Of a stretch of DNA of 32,298 nt, positions 24,024 through 32,298 are shown one piece after another; positions within the stretch are counted from its first letter, which is position 1, and every line of letters starts with the position of its first letter. The notes beneath the pieces are model-generated. The model did no database searches and was not told the origin of the DNA. It saw only the letters and a program-made list of their open reading frames with translations. The stretch is from Cyclobacteriaceae bacterium (GTDB lineage: Bacteria > Bacteroidota > Bacteroidia > Cytophagales > Cyclobacteriaceae). The DNA lies in the NCBI GenBank assembly GCA_016787625.1, contig JAEUUD010000018.1, forward strand, positions 1-32,298, in the 5' to 3' direction. Made by a program: the position numbers and the translations under genes.

Positions 24024-24040
24024 ACTAAAATATTTAGTCA
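24022..24040. promoter_or_regulatory. 19-bp perfect palindrome, likely operator
   Basis: TGACTAAAATATTTAGTCA is a perfect inverted repeat with 8-bp arms and a 3-base centre; its last base is the A of the ATG at 24040. An overlapping shorter inverted repeat (TTAG, five bases, CTAA) lies at 24016-24028. Position and symmetry suit a dimeric XRE-S24 repressor acting on its own operon. That the downstream regulator binds here is inference. Confidence 0.6.
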
Positions 24041-24291
24041 TGAATCTAAAACTCACCAGCCGACGGCTTTCTTCCGGAAGGTTTCAAGTCAATTTTTTTG
24101 CTGATGGTTTTGACCAGCCTTGTTACGGCTATTTGCTGGCGGACAAGGAGTCACTCGTCTCGGAAGTGATTGAGAAAATAAGAAGGCACGTGCTTGCCAT
24201 GCAAAACCGTGACTCATACTTCCAGAGAAATCTCCTCTCGCTTCATTCACGCAATGTTCACTCGGGAAGGATTTTACTTTTTGCCAAATAA
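24040..24291 (+). CDS. Small protein of unknown function upstream of XRE-S24 regulator
   Basis: This 83-residue ORF begins at the ATG embedded in the palindrome and ends 3 bases before the regulator start, so the two genes are probably co-transcribed. The protein is basic (many Arg/Lys) with a likely beta-hairpin N-terminal part (KLTSRRLSSGRFQVNFF, YGYLLAD), then a helix (SLVSEVIEKIRRHVLAMQ). I recognise no family, signal peptide or membrane segment. The operator placement and tight spacing argue that it is a real gene rather than a chance ORF. It could be a co-regulator or a small DNA-binding protein, but nothing in the sequence decides this. Confidence 0.6.
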   Translation: MNLKLTSRRLSSGRFQVNFFADGFDQPCYGYLLADKESLVSEVIEKIRRHVLAMQNRDSYFQRNLLSLHSRNVHSGRILLFAK

Positions 24292-24294
24292 TGT

Positions 24295-25089
24295 ATGGTT
24301 AAGATCAACGAGAACATCCGGTTTTTGCGCAAGCAACTTGGACTTACGCAGGACCAGTTTGCCCAGCAGCTTGCTATCAAGCGGTCACTGGTTGGGGCTT
24401 ATGAAGAGGGAAGGGCAGAGCCAAGACTTGAGTTGCTCCAGAAGATGGCCGCCATGGGAGGACTGTCTGTCGATGTCATGATCGGTCGTGACATTAGTCA
24501 GATGAAGGAATACGAGAAGAAATCCCTTCACTCAAAAGATGTTGTCGTTGTTTCTGTGGATGAGCACGGACGAAATAACATAGAGCTTGTTCCTGTTCGT
24601 GCGGCTGCCGGGTATCTCAATGGTTATGCAGATCCCGAGTATATCAAGGAGCTGCCCAGGTTTAAGCTTCCTATACTCAAGCAGGGAACCTATCGCGCAT
24701 TTGAAATTTCCGGAGACTCCATGCTTCCCATTTTGCCGGGAACCATCGTGATCGGCGAATGGGTGGAGAATATGAATAGCATCAAGAACGGCAAGCCGTA
24801 TATTCTGGTGACCCAAAAAGAAGGGATCGTCTTTAAAAGGATATTTAACTACCTGGAGGAATCCGGGAAACTCTTTCTCGTATCAGACAACAGGCAATTT
24901 TCTCCATATCAGATCGATGGCTCGGATGTCATCGAAGTGTGGAATGCAAAAGCTTACATCAGTGTTGACTTTCCGGATGCTCAATCAAAGGGTGACCTCT
25001 CTGTGGAGGAATTGGCGGGTATGGTTATGAATCTGAAGAAGGAGATTCAATCATTGAAATCCGGAGGCAACCCCAAGAATTTTTCTTAG
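24295..25089 (+). CDS. XRE-family regulator with S24 (LexA/CI-like) peptidase domain
   Basis: Residues about 1-65 form an XRE helix-turn-helix (NIRFLRKQLGLTQDQFAQQLAIKRSLVGAYEEGRAEP is the classic HTH_3 pattern). Residues about 95-225 form an S24 domain with FEISGDSMLP (nucleophile Ser142), IVFKR (Lys181 as the dyad lysine) and an Ala105-Gly106 pair in VRAAAGY that fits a self-cleavage site. A C-terminal helix (VEELAGMVMNLKKEIQSLK) may dimerise. The family represses target genes and is inactivated by RecA-stimulated self-cleavage. Proteins of this type are common in Bacteroidota chromosomes and in phages, and no phage genes are near. The palindrome at 24022 is its probable operator. A strong hairpin follows. 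Confidence 0.88.
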   Translation: MVKINENIRFLRKQLGLTQDQFAQQLAIKRSLVGAYEEGRAEPRLELLQKMAAMGGLSVDVMIGRDISQMKEYEKKSLHSKDVVVVSVDEHGRNNIELVPVRAAAGYLNGYADPEYIKELPRFKLPILKQGTYRAFEISGDSMLPILPGTIVIGEWVENMNSIKNGKPYILVTQKEGIVFKRIFNYLEESGKLFLVSDNRQFSPYQIDGSDVIEVWNAKAYISVDFPDAQSKGDLSVEELAGMVMNLKKEIQSLKSGGNPKNFS

Positions 25090-25092
25090 CTG

Positions 25093-25137
25093 AAAAACCT
25101 ACCTGTCTCTCCTTGAACGGAGGGATGGGAGGTTTTT
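25093..25137. terminator. Bidirectional terminator between XRE-S24 regulator and menE
   Basis: AAAAACCTACC pairs with GGGAGGTTTTT (one mismatch), and inner CTCC/GGAG bases extend the stem around a TTGAAC loop. It is A-rich on one side and T-rich on the other, and lies between two converging genes. Its right edge covers the menE stop codon. Confidence 0.75.
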
Positions 25138-26206
25138 ATTTTTTTCCAATCGCCAGCATCATTGTCGCCTTTCGATCGACCTTCTGAGTCTCAGTCAGCG
25201 GAAAGCTTGAGAGATAACAAATCCTTTTTGGGGCCTCGAATCTGGGTAGTTCCCTTCGCATCCTTTCCATTAACATCCGCTCGGTCGATGGTGTCAGTGG
25301 AGTCCCTTCAAGAATCAGACAAACGCTCTCACCGAGTAAAGCATCTTGCTCTTTGCCAATCATGTTCCGGCTGGCAATATCCATCGACACAAGAATGGGA
25401 CGGATTTTTTCTTCCAGCATGGTGGGATGAATCTTGATGCCTCCTGAATTGATTACATCATCGATCCTGCCTATAACACGGAATAATGATGTGGCTGTAA
25501 ATTCAACAACATCGTTTGTTACGACCGGATTTCCCAGATGAGGTGCATGAATGACGAGGCACCCCCGGCTATCGGGGAACCCTGTAATGCCCGGAAGAAA
25601 CCTGAATGCATCTGTTTTTTCGATACCATTCAAAGGCCTTAAGGCAATATGTGTCAATGTTTCTGTCATTCCATATGTTGCGAAGCAACGGGCCTTTGAA
25701 GACTGAAGCAAAGTAACTGTCTCTTCAGCGAGTGGGCCACCGCCAATGATCACGGTAGAGAAAGCATCCAATGCATCTTTGGATTCATTGAGCAGGGTTG
25801 CCACCTGAAGCGGTACAAGGGCGACGAAATCGATGTGTTGATTTGCTTTGGGCTTGGATGAAGGCGCCTCAATAATTATGTCCATTCCGGCAATCAAGCT
25901 TCTCAATATCATCATCGTTCCGGCAACAAAGTGCGTGTCGAGACAAATCAGCGACTTCTGCCCGGGTTTGAGTTGGAAGGCGTTTATTGAAAGTTGGGTA
26001 CTGCTTTCCACTTGGCGGCGTTGAAAAACCAACTCTTTGGAAGGACCGGTTGATCCTGACGTTTTAAAGACAAATGTTTGCTGACCGGCGTACCATTGAC
26101 GAATAATACCGATCGCATGACGCTCGAAGGAATTGAATCGATCCAGGCTATCCTGGAGGATGTCGTTCTGGCTTAGCCAGGTACCGCCTGCCTGAACACG
26201 TACCAT
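25136..26206 (-). CDS. menE: o-Succinylbenzoate-CoA ligase
   Basis: MenE activates o-succinylbenzoate to its CoA thioester via an acyl-adenylate. The 356-residue product is short for the family (E. coli MenE is about 450) but keeps the adenylate-forming core: the phosphate-binding loop TSGSTGPSKE (residues 49-58), YGMTET, the hinge region GRIDDVINSGGIKIHP and the C-terminal catalytic lysine region TETQKVDRKA. The first part of the usual N-terminal subdomain is reduced, as in other compact Bacteroidota MenE proteins. It is the last gene of the men operon, 24 bases after menB. Its stop codon lies in the terminator hairpin. Confidence 0.87.
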   Translation of the reverse strand: MVRVQAGGTWLSQNDILQDSLDRFNSFERHAIGIIRQWYAGQQTFVFKTSGSTGPSKELVFQRRQVESSTQLSINAFQLKPGQKSLICLDTHFVAGTMMILRSLIAGMDIIIEAPSSKPKANQHIDFVALVPLQVATLLNESKDALDAFSTVIIGGGPLAEETVTLLQSSKARCFATYGMTETLTHIALRPLNGIEKTDAFRFLPGITGFPDSRGCLVIHAPHLGNPVVTNDVVEFTATSLFRVIGRIDDVINSGGIKIHPTMLEEKIRPILVSMDIASRNMIGKEQDALLGESVCLILEGTPLTPSTERMLMERMRRELPRFEAPKRICYLSSFPLTETQKVDRKATMMLAIGKK

Positions 26207-26230
26207 GGATGATGAATGATCAGATTCAGA

Positions 26231-27055
26231 TTAGGGGAATTTTGGAAATTTTGAGAAATCAGGGTCACGTCTTTCCATGAATGCATTCTTACCCTCCTTG
26301 GCTTCCTCACTGAGGTAATAGAGTAGGGTGGCATTGCCAGCCAATTCCTGAATTCCTGCTTGCCCATCCAGTTCAGCGTTGAATGCTGACTTGAGCATAC
26401 GGATGGCAAGTGGACTTTTCTTTAAAATTTTGTTTGCCCATGACACATAAGTCTCCTCCAGTTTTTCCAAAGGGACTACTTTATTGACGAGCCCCATGTC
26501 CCTTGCATCCGCTGCGTCATATTGGTCGCAGAGGTACCAGATTTCGCGTGCCTTTTTTTGACCGACGATACGAGCGAGATACGAAGATCCAAATCCACCG
26601 TCGAAACTTCCCACTTTGGGGCCCGTCTGTCCGAACCTTGCATTGTCCGCAGCAATAGTGAGATCACAGACAACATGCAGTACGTGGCCTCCACCGATGG
26701 CCCAACCTGCTACAGCGGCGATGACGGGCTTGGGGATGGACCGTATTAATTTCTGAAGGTCGAGTACGTTGAGTCGCGGAACGGTATCGGTGCCAACGTA
26801 GCCGCCGTGACCACGCACAGATTGATCGCCGCCGCTGCAGAATGCTTTTCCTCCTTCACCAGTGAGTATAACGACACCGATGCTGACATCTTCGCGGCAA
26901 TGTTGCATGGCTTCGATCATTTCCTGAACCGTCAACGGGGTGAAGGCATTATGCACCTCCGGCCGATTGATGCTGATGCGGGCAATGCCCTGGTATTTAT
27001 GGAAGAGAATTTCCTTGAACTCTCGGATAGGTTCCCAGGCGTAGTTAAGCTTCAT
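26231..27055 (-). CDS. menB: 1,4-Dihydroxy-2-naphthoyl-CoA synthase
   Basis: MenB closes the second naphthoquinone ring (crotonase fold). The 274-residue product from the ATG at 27055 ([13 protein letters not shown]) has the family signatures [39 protein letters not shown] and [24 protein letters not shown]; the last is typical of the bicarbonate-using MenB type. The frame stays open upstream to 27226, but that extension lies inside menD and resembles no crotonase. The chosen start overlaps the menD stop by 11 bases, indicating coupling. The length equals the usual MenB length. Confidence 0.95.
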   Translation of the reverse strand: MKLNYAWEPIREFKEILFHKYQGIARISINRPEVHNAFTPLTVQEMIEAMQHCREDVSIGVVILTGEGGKAFCSGGDQSVRGHGGYVGTDTVPRLNVLDLQKLIRSIPKPVIAAVAGWAIGGGHVLHVVCDLTIAADNARFGQTGPKVGSFDGGFGSSYLARIVGQKKAREIWYLCDQYDAADARDMGLVNKVVPLEKLEETYVSWANKILKKSPLAIRMLKSAFNAELDGQAGIQELAGNATLLYYLSEEAKEGKNAFMERRDPDFSKFPKFP

Positions 27056-28787
27056 AGGTCTTCTTGATATGTTTCCTAAATGCTTCAAAAATAGAAGTAT
27101 TGAGTTTCTGAGTTGTTTCGAACTCAAGGATTTTCGCTTGACGTTCTGCTTTGAAGAATTCTTGAAGCGATGCTTTGGCTCCATCAAAGTAGGCAAGGCC
27201 GAACTCTGTGGCCAATGGTTTGGCATTCAGGGCTTGACGCGTCACGAAGAATTCTTCTGCTTCCGGCAACCCGGCGGGCCCGTCGATCATGTTGAATATG
27301 ATTCCTCCATGATTATTAAGCACGACAACAAAAAGATTCGGCACGAGGTAGTTGTGCCAGAAGGCGTTTCGGTCATAGAAAAATGCCTGGTCGCCTGTAA
27401 TCAATACGTTAGGTGCAGAAGAGGCAAGGGCATGGCCCAGGGCCGTGCTTGTACAGCCATCAATGCCACTTGTTCCACGATTGGAGAACACCCTGATTCC
27501 TTTCTGCTGACTCATCAGGCCAATGTGGTTGGCATATCGAACACTCATGCTGTTTGCCAGGTGGAGGTTACATGAATCAGGAAGGCTGCTCATCACCTTT
27601 TGAAGGAAGGCGAATTCACCATCATGATGGTCTCTAAAAAAGGACGTGACGGCACCTTCAGCTTTGCTTTCGTACCGACTCCACACATCTGCATAAGTAC
27701 CTGATACAGGCGTTTTAAGCCTTTTTGCAAGTTCCTCGAAAAAGTACCTCGGACTTGTATTGATGCTGATGGTAAGCGATTGAAAAGTGTCGGCAGGCAC
27801 ACCTTCTTCGTGTATGTGCCAATGAGCGACAGCTGGATTTTTTCTAAGGAAAAGTTTCAGGTTCTTGGCGACGAGTGACTTTCCGAAGGTGATCAGCAAT
27901 TCTGGTTGCAGCGAAGCCAGGTCTTCTTCTGACAATTGACCGAGGTAAGTATCTGCGCGACGACAATAAAATTGCAGGGAATGAAAATTGCTGAGAATGT
28001 CTCCGGCAAATGCCCACGGGTGAGATCGCTGGAATGACTGGATGACTTGAACAAGGCCTGGATCCTCATATTGGCCTGGGACGACAAGAATTTTTCTGAA
28101 TTGGCTGATGGTCTTTACAAGAGTTTCCCATTGGGTTTCATCAAGAATCCGATTGGATGAGATGGGAATGATGGTTCTTACAGAGTGACTGCCGCCGTTG
28201 TTTGTACTCTCCTTCGAAGGGTATAGTGGCTCGCGAAATGGAATGTTGATGTGCACGGGTCCTCGCGGCATGGCATCAGCGAGGGAGATGGCCTCATTGA
28301 CACTACGGTTGGAGAACCATGACGTGTCAGGATGCCCATCGCCCTGGGGTATGTCAATGGATTTTTTTACATGGCTCCCGTACAAGTTTGACTGGCGAAT
28401 GGTCTGTCCATCGAGTTGGTCAACCCATTCCCTGGGGCGGTCGGCCGTAAGTACCAGGAGTGGAATCTGTTGGTAGAATGCTTCCGCAACAGCCGGGGCG
28501 AAATTGTACCCGGCAGATCCCGACGTACAAATGAGGACGACTGTTCTGCTGGTTTGTTGAGCCATTCCTACCGCGACGAAGGCGGCACTTCTCTCGTCAC
28601 TGAAGGTGCGGCAGGTGAATCTTTTGCTGCGAAGGAACGCAAGTGCAAGGGGGGCGCTGCGTGAACCAGGACAAATGATGACATCGGTGATGCCCCGGTC
28701 GGCACAAAGCTCTGCTATTTGATAAGGGACTTCTGAACTCACTGTGCGAAGGTAGTGCTGAAGGAAGTTAACGCCTAATGACGTCAA
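27045..28787 (-). CDS. menD: SEPHCHC synthase (ThDP-dependent)
   Basis: MenD adds the succinic semialdehyde unit of 2-oxoglutarate to isochorismate. Hallmarks are [31 protein letters not shown] (the ThDP-activating Glu), the [15 protein letters not shown] stretch, [16 protein letters not shown] and the ThDP/Mg region [15 protein letters not shown] with VVVLNNHGG. No ATG exists near the N-terminus. Possible starts are TTG at 28787, overlapping the menF stop by about 20 bases, and GTG at 28742, which gives [17 protein letters not shown] and is closer to the family N-terminus. I give the longer form. The gene is followed directly by menB. Confidence 0.93.
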   Translation of the reverse strand: MTSLGVNFLQHYLRTVSSEVPYQIAELCADRGITDVIICPGSRSAPLALAFLRSKRFTCRTFSDERSAAFVAVGMAQQTSRTVVLICTSGSAGYNFAPAVAEAFYQQIPLLVLTADRPREWVDQLDGQTIRQSNLYGSHVKKSIDIPQGDGHPDTSWFSNRSVNEAISLADAMPRGPVHINIPFREPLYPSKESTNNGGSHSVRTIIPISSNRILDETQWETLVKTISQFRKILVVPGQYEDPGLVQVIQSFQRSHPWAFAGDILSNFHSLQFYCRRADTYLGQLSEEDLASLQPELLITFGKSLVAKNLKLFLRKNPAVAHWHIHEEGVPADTFQSLTISINTSPRYFFEELAKRLKTPVSGTYADVWSRYESKAEGAVTSFFRDHHDGEFAFLQKVMSSLPDSCNLHLANSMSVRYANHIGLMSQQKGIRVFSNRGTSGIDGCTSTALGHALASSAPNVLITGDQAFFYDRNAFWHNYLVPNLFVVVLNNHGGIIFNMIDGPAGLPEAEEFFVTRQALNAKPLATEFGLAYFDGAKASLQEFFKAERQAKILEFETTQKLNTSIFEAFRKHIKKTYEA

Positions 28788-29952
28788 GCAGCGTATTCAT
28801 TTTCAGTTCCGTCTCCAGCCATTCTTTTTCAGGATCAGAGTCGGCGAGAACGCCAGCGCCTGCGTAAAGCAAGGCGTGGTCTCCCAGGAGTTGTGTGCAT
28901 CGCAAGTTGACAAACAAACTGGTTTCATTGTGAATATTCGATGGGCCGAGAAACCCGCTGTAGAATTCCCGCTCATATCCTTCGTGCTCCTTGAGGAAGG
29001 CAATGCTTGGTTCGAGAGGCATCCCGCAGACAGCAGATGTCGGGTGCAGCAGCTGCAGCATTACCGAGCCGAGTTGAGGATACCGGGTTGCCACCATATC
29101 AACTTCAAATTCAGTTTTTAGATGCACCAAGTTGCCAGCGACGACTGTTTTGGGTCCGTGCTCTTCAAATTCACGCAGACGAATTTTTTTGAAACAACTG
29201 ATCACGTATCGTTCGACAAGCGCCTGTTCTTCAATCTCTTTTTGCGTCCATAGAATTTGCTTGATATCTGTTCCAGGCACAAACGGCTGAGTCCCGGCTA
29301 CCGCCACGGTATGAAAGTGCTGTTGTGCATCGACACGGACAAGCATCTCGGGTGTCGCGCCAAGCCATGTGCCTGTTGATGGACTTGAGAAAACGGATAC
29401 CATGGCAGATGGGTATCGTTTCCCAAGGCCCAGGCATGTCGAAGAAAGGTCGAAGTCGGCAGGAATCTCTATCGTCTTGCTCCGTGAAGGAACGATTTTC
29501 TCAAGCTGGCCGCTGTGTATGGCATCGCGGCACATGGAGACAAGTTTTTTGAATGATTGACTATCTGAGGTTGCCGAAGGTGATCCAGCCTTCCGTGTGT
29601 AGTAAGGAATTTTTTGTGAACGCTCGATTCTCGGGACAGCACTGAGTAATTCAGGAAGATTGCCTGCCAGGGTATTGATCTGATTACCGTCTATTGAAAA
29701 GAGATGATCAGCAGGGAGGAAGACCTTTTTTTGACCCTGATCGAAAGGGGCGAAGATGAAGCCGGTGGCCTTATCTTCCAGATTGATGTCGTGAATGAGC
29801 CTCGGCTCATGGCTTGCAGCAAATGTATAAGTTGATTGTGACGGGAGCTTCCAAAGGGCAAACGAGAGACCGTTTTGATGGCAATATGACACCGCTTTTC
29901 TAAGCAATGCGTCGGTCATTGTTCCTGCAAGGTCAGTGGAAATCTCCTTCAT
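28768..29952 (-). CDS. menF: Isochorismate synthase
   Basis: MenF converts chorismate to isochorismate, the entry step of the pathway. The C-terminal chorismate-binding domain is clear: GATPEMLVRV, VAVAGTQPF, LHPTSAVCGMP, REFYSGFLG and YAGAGVLADSDPEKEWLETELK. The start is placed at the ATG at 29952 (MKEISTDLAGTMTDALL), one base after the menI stop, giving 394 residues. The frame remains open to 30015, but this adds 21 residues encoded within menI that look unlike protein N-termini. It is the second gene of the operon. Confidence 0.92.
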   Translation of the reverse strand: MKEISTDLAGTMTDALLRKAVSYCHQNGLSFALWKLPSQSTYTFAASHEPRLIHDINLEDKATGFIFAPFDQGQKKVFLPADHLFSIDGNQINTLAGNLPELLSAVPRIERSQKIPYYTRKAGSPSATSDSQSFKKLVSMCRDAIHSGQLEKIVPSRSKTIEIPADFDLSSTCLGLGKRYPSAMVSVFSSPSTGTWLGATPEMLVRVDAQQHFHTVAVAGTQPFVPGTDIKQILWTQKEIEEQALVERYVISCFKKIRLREFEEHGPKTVVAGNLVHLKTEFEVDMVATRYPQLGSVMLQLLHPTSAVCGMPLEPSIAFLKEHEGYEREFYSGFLGPSNIHNETSLFVNLRCTQLLGDHALLYAGAGVLADSDPEKEWLETELKMNTLLDVIRR

Positions 29953-29953
29953 G

Positions 29954-30385
29954 CTAACGCTTGTCGATGATGGCCATGGTGATCCTGCTGACGCAGACCA
30001 GGTCTTTCTTTTCATTGGTAATCCGGATTTCCCAAACCTGCGTGCGTGAACCGACGTGAATTGGAGAAGCGATCCCCGTAACTAATCCGGAGGTAACGCT
30101 CTTGATGTGATTGGCATTGATTTCAAGTCCGACACAGTACTTGTTGTCATCCTGAAGCGTACAATGCGCGGCAAGACTGCCGAGGGTCTCAGCCAGTGCT
30201 ACAGAGGCGCCTCCGTGAAGCAGTCCATAGGGTTGGTGTGTACGCCGATCGACTGGCATCGTAGCCTCGATGGTCGTAGGTCCAATTTTGGTGACGACAA
30301 TACCCAGATGTTCGACAAGGGTATTGCGACTTATGGCATTGAGAGCGTCTACTGTGACTGATGGATTTATGATAGGATTCGCCAT
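29954..30385 (-). CDS. menI: 1,4-Dihydroxy-2-naphthoyl-CoA hydrolase (hotdog thioesterase)
   Basis: The 143-residue product is a hotdog-fold thioesterase. ATMPVDRRTHQPYGLLHGGASVALAETLGS matches the E. coli MenI (YdiI) active-site region very closely, including the probable catalytic Glu66 in ALAET and His57 in LLHGG. NTLVEHLGIVVTKIG at the N-terminus also matches. MenI releases DHNA from DHNA-CoA made by MenB. It stands first in the men operon, divergent from the phosphatase gene across a 72-base gap and one base from menF. A general PaaI-like thioesterase is the alternative, but the operon makes MenI by far the best call. Confidence 0.88.
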   Translation of the reverse strand: MANPIINPSVTVDALNAISRNTLVEHLGIVVTKIGPTTIEATMPVDRRTHQPYGLLHGGASVALAETLGSLAAHCTLQDDNKYCVGLEINANHIKSVTSGLVTGIASPIHVGSRTQVWEIRITNEKKDLVCVSRITMAIIDKR

Positions 30386-30417
30386 TTGCTTGGTTTATGC
30401 GCGGTCACGTAATTTTT

Positions 30418-30425
30418 TATCTTTG
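30418..30425 (+). promoter_or_regulatory. Bacteroidota-type -7 element (TATCTTTG)
   Basis: TATCTTTG matches the TAnnTTTG consensus exactly and lies 32 bases before the ATG at 30458. A TTG at 30390-30392 could be the -33 part, but its 25-base spacing is longer than usual. Confidence 0.5.
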
Positions 30426-30457
30426 CGGCCATTAACAGGATGGCGCGACCAAATTAG

Positions 30458-31123
30458 ATGAAATTGATCTCACAAAAAATATACCTGGTGCGTCATGGCC
30501 AGACCGACTACAACCTGCAAGGAATTGTTCAGGGTAGCGGGGTTGATGCATCATTAAATGAGACAGGAAGGCAGCAAGCGGTGGCGTTTTATCATGCTTA
30601 CCGGAGTGTTTCCTTTGACAGGGTATACACCTCCAGGTTGAAGAGGAGCCAGGAATCTGTTGCTTCATTTGTGGCTGACGGGTTGCCCTGCGAACACCTG
30701 GAAGCTCTCAATGAGATCAGTTGGGGTTCAAAGGAAGGTCAGCCAATTACACCGGAGGAAGATGCTTACTATCACATGATGTTGAAGCAGTGGCAGCTTG
30801 GCAAGACGGATATCCGTATTGAAGGAGGAGAGAGCCCTGATGAAGTAGCTACCCGTCAGCGTCAATTCATTGCAAAACTTCAGTCAAGACCAGAAGACAA
30901 GAACGTGCTGGTGTGCATGCACGGCAGGGCCATGCGTATCTTGCTTTGTCAGCTGCTCAATTATCCGCTAAGAGCGATGGATATGTTTGAGCATGAAAAC
31001 CTGTGCTTGTACAAACTCCATTATTCCGGATTGCATTTCACCATAGAGTTGCACAACAACCGGGACCATTTGATTGGATTGAGTGCAGCAAAGAAAGGAA
31101 CCTCAGTTCCCATTAAGAATTAG
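30458..31123 (+). CDS. Histidine phosphatase family (phosphoglycerate-mutase-like) protein
   Basis: The 221-residue product shows the family's catalytic RHG motif in YLVRHGQTDYN (His at about residue 13). It also has the second-half features SLNETGRQQA, VYTSRLKRSQES, the glutamate region LNEISWGSKEG and the second histidine in VCMHGRAMRILLCQLL. Members hydrolyse or transfer phosphate on small molecules (fructose-2,6-bisphosphatase, cobalamin phosphatase, broad phosphatases), and the substrate here is not evident. There is no signal peptide, so it is cytoplasmic. It is transcribed alone from the divergent region with menI and converges, stop to stop with a 3-base gap, on the TPR gene. Confidence 0.88.
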   Translation: MKLISQKIYLVRHGQTDYNLQGIVQGSGVDASLNETGRQQAVAFYHAYRSVSFDRVYTSRLKRSQESVASFVADGLPCEHLEALNEISWGSKEGQPITPEEDAYYHMMLKQWQLGKTDIRIEGGESPDEVATRQRQFIAKLQSRPEDKNVLVCMHGRAMRILLCQLLNYPLRAMDMFEHENLCLYKLHYSGLHFTIELHNNRDHLIGLSAAKKGTSVPIKN

Positions 31124-31126
31124 ATA

Positions 31127-32298
31127 CTATTTTCCCAATTGACCTAGGGCATACTTAGCTTTGCTGTCGATGCCGTTTTTATATTCATAGCGGCGGTAGC
31201 TCAACGCTTTTTCGTAGTATTTCTTTGCTGAAGCCACATCACCCTGAGCCTGGGAAATGTACCCAAGTTGTAAGGCGGCGTTGGGAGCAAAGTACCATGG
31301 CTCGTCGCCCGTCTTTTCAATGGTTTGGAGATAGAGAGATTTAGCTGCGACAAGGTCCTGTGTTTTATGTGCGAGCCTTCCTTTTCTATAGGCGAACTCG
31401 GCGGCATCCTTAGGGTTGGTCAGGTCAGCGGGTGTTACAGTTTTTACCACTTCACGTGCATCCTTGTAGTATCCTCCATCAGTAAAGAACCTGATTTTCA
31501 GGATTTTGGGATTAGGAAGCTGGTCATCGGCCAGCATCGCCGCAGCATACTTGTCAGGATCGGCTGAGGTTTTGCCGGTGGTTTTGGCTGTTTCGAAATT
31601 TTTCCTGGCATTGACCGGGTCACCCATAAGATGATAGCACAAGGCCATTTTGTAATAGGCATCTTTCTTGAAACTCAGGCTGCGATAGCCTTTGATGAAT
31701 TTCTGATACGATTGAATGGCGGCCGTGTAGTCGCCCTTATGGAGCAATGCTTCTCCGCGCAGATACTCGACATAAGCCATTTGCAATCCGCTGGGGTGCT
31801 TATCCAATGTCTTCATGAGTTCAAATGCTGCCTCACTTTGTGAGTCCTTCATCAGCATATTGATGCCCAGGAAAAGGAGGAGCCTGCTATCTGGTTCTGC
31901 AGCCAGCAATTCCTGAAAACCATTGGCGGCCTCATTGAATTGCTGGTTAAGAAAGCCCTTGATCGTGAAGAACAGGATCGAGGCTTCCATGTTGAGGGAA
32001 GAATTTGACTGACGAAGTTCTTCAAGGCTCTTCTGGCCGGTGCGAACGGATCCTTTCATTCCGAGAAGGCTCATGAACCATTGGTATTTGTCAGGGACAG
32101 ATCCAACCATGACTTGCAATACGCCATGTGTTTTCCTGATCGGAATGAATGAAGGGTATTTCTTGATGCATTCCTGTGTGAGTTGGTATGCCTGTCGGAT
32201 GGCCAGCACAGCATTGAGTTCCTGACCAAGGTTGAGCAGGTTGAAACCTCTTTGAAGATTTAACTCAGCCCTGAGAAAGAGTGTTTCGGGACCGTTTG
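31127..32298 (-). CDS. TPR-repeat protein, N-terminus beyond window
   Basis: The frame is open to the window edge: upstream of the GTG at 32209 it continues as sensible protein (ETLFLRAELNLQRGFNLL), so the gene is 5'-truncated by the window and the GTG is not the start. At least 390 residues are encoded here. The sequence holds several helical TPR pairs (YVEYLRGEALLHKGDYTAAIQSYQKFI, DAYYKMALCYHLMGDPVNARKNF, AALQLGYISQAQGDVASAKKYYEKAL). The part near KYQWFMSLLGMKGSVRTGQKSLEEL is faintly like the TTC39/Iml2 family. Function is unknown; such proteins usually act as protein-protein adaptors, often in the envelope, but the signal region cannot be seen. Confidence 0.8.
   Translation of the reverse strand, partial: NGPETLFLRAELNLQRGFNLLNLGQELNAVLAIRQAYQLTQECIKKYPSFIPIRKTHGVLQVMVGSVPDKYQWFMSLLGMKGSVRTGQKSLEELRQSNSSLNMEASILFFTIKGFLNQQFNEAANGFQELLAAEPDSRLLLFLGINMLMKDSQSEAAFELMKTLDKHPSGLQMAYVEYLRGEALLHKGDYTAAIQSYQKFIKGYRSLSFKKDAYYKMALCYHLMGDPVNARKNFETAKTTGKTSADPDKYAAAMLADDQLPNPKILKIRFFTDGGYYKDAREVVKTVTPADLTNPKDAAEFAYRKGRLAHKTQDLVAAKSLYLQTIEKTGDEPWYFAPNAALQLGYISQAQGDVASAKKYYEKALSYRRYEYKNGIDSKAKYALGQLGK

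Noticed and set aside
27056..27226. 57-residue N-terminal extension of menB
   Set aside because: The sequence is encoded inside menD in another frame, is basic and low in family similarity; the ATG at 27055 gives the normal MenB length.
29953..30015. 21-residue extension of menF into menI
   Set aside because: It overlaps menI, and the ATG at 29952 is placed one base after the menI stop and fits the family N-terminus.

Overview
The window looks like a chromosomal segment of a Bacteroidota bacterium, most likely of the Cytophagales type. This rests on protein style (a giant repeat-built secreted protein, a lipoprotein, Bacteroidota-type MenC and QueA), on the scarcity of Shine-Dalgarno sequences, and on a TAnnTTTG-type -7 promoter element before the phosphatase gene. 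No tRNA, rRNA, CRISPR array, transposase or prophage was seen, and coding density is very high, with no gene-free stretch over 300 bases.

Region 1 (1-21419, all minus strand) is the unusual part. In transcription order it encodes: (i) a 1064-residue NPT/ADP-ATP-carrier-like membrane protein fused to HEAT-like repeats and a cyclic-nucleotide-binding-like domain; (ii) a 475-residue protein made of three TIR-like modules; (iii) a 1056-residue nSTAND1 NTPase with one transmembrane helix, a long Ala/Glu coiled coil and WD40 repeats; (iv) an outer-membrane beta-barrel with a helical N-terminal part; (v) a beta-propeller-like lipoprotein; (vi) a secreted protein of at least 3723 residues whose reading frame is open from 11169 to the window edge and carries ten tandem units of about 270 residues. 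Gaps are 24, -1, 24, 1 and 59 bases, so at least genes ii-v look like one operon. A reasonable inference is an envelope-spanning sensing or conflict module, but no function can be proven from sequence.

Region 2 (21634-25089) holds queA (minus), the divergent menC (plus), then a small unknown gene and an XRE-S24 (LexA-like) regulator. A 19-bp perfect palindrome overlaps the start codon of the small gene and is a likely operator.

Region 3 (25136-30385, minus) is a compact menaquinone operon, menI-menF-menD-menB-menE, with overlapping or nearly abutting genes. Together with menC it covers chorismate to 1,4-dihydroxy-2-naphthoate except for menH. No menA or menG is in the window.

Region 4 (30418-32298) has a histidine-phosphatase-family gene (plus) that converges, with a 3-base gap, on a TPR protein whose N-terminus lies beyond the window.
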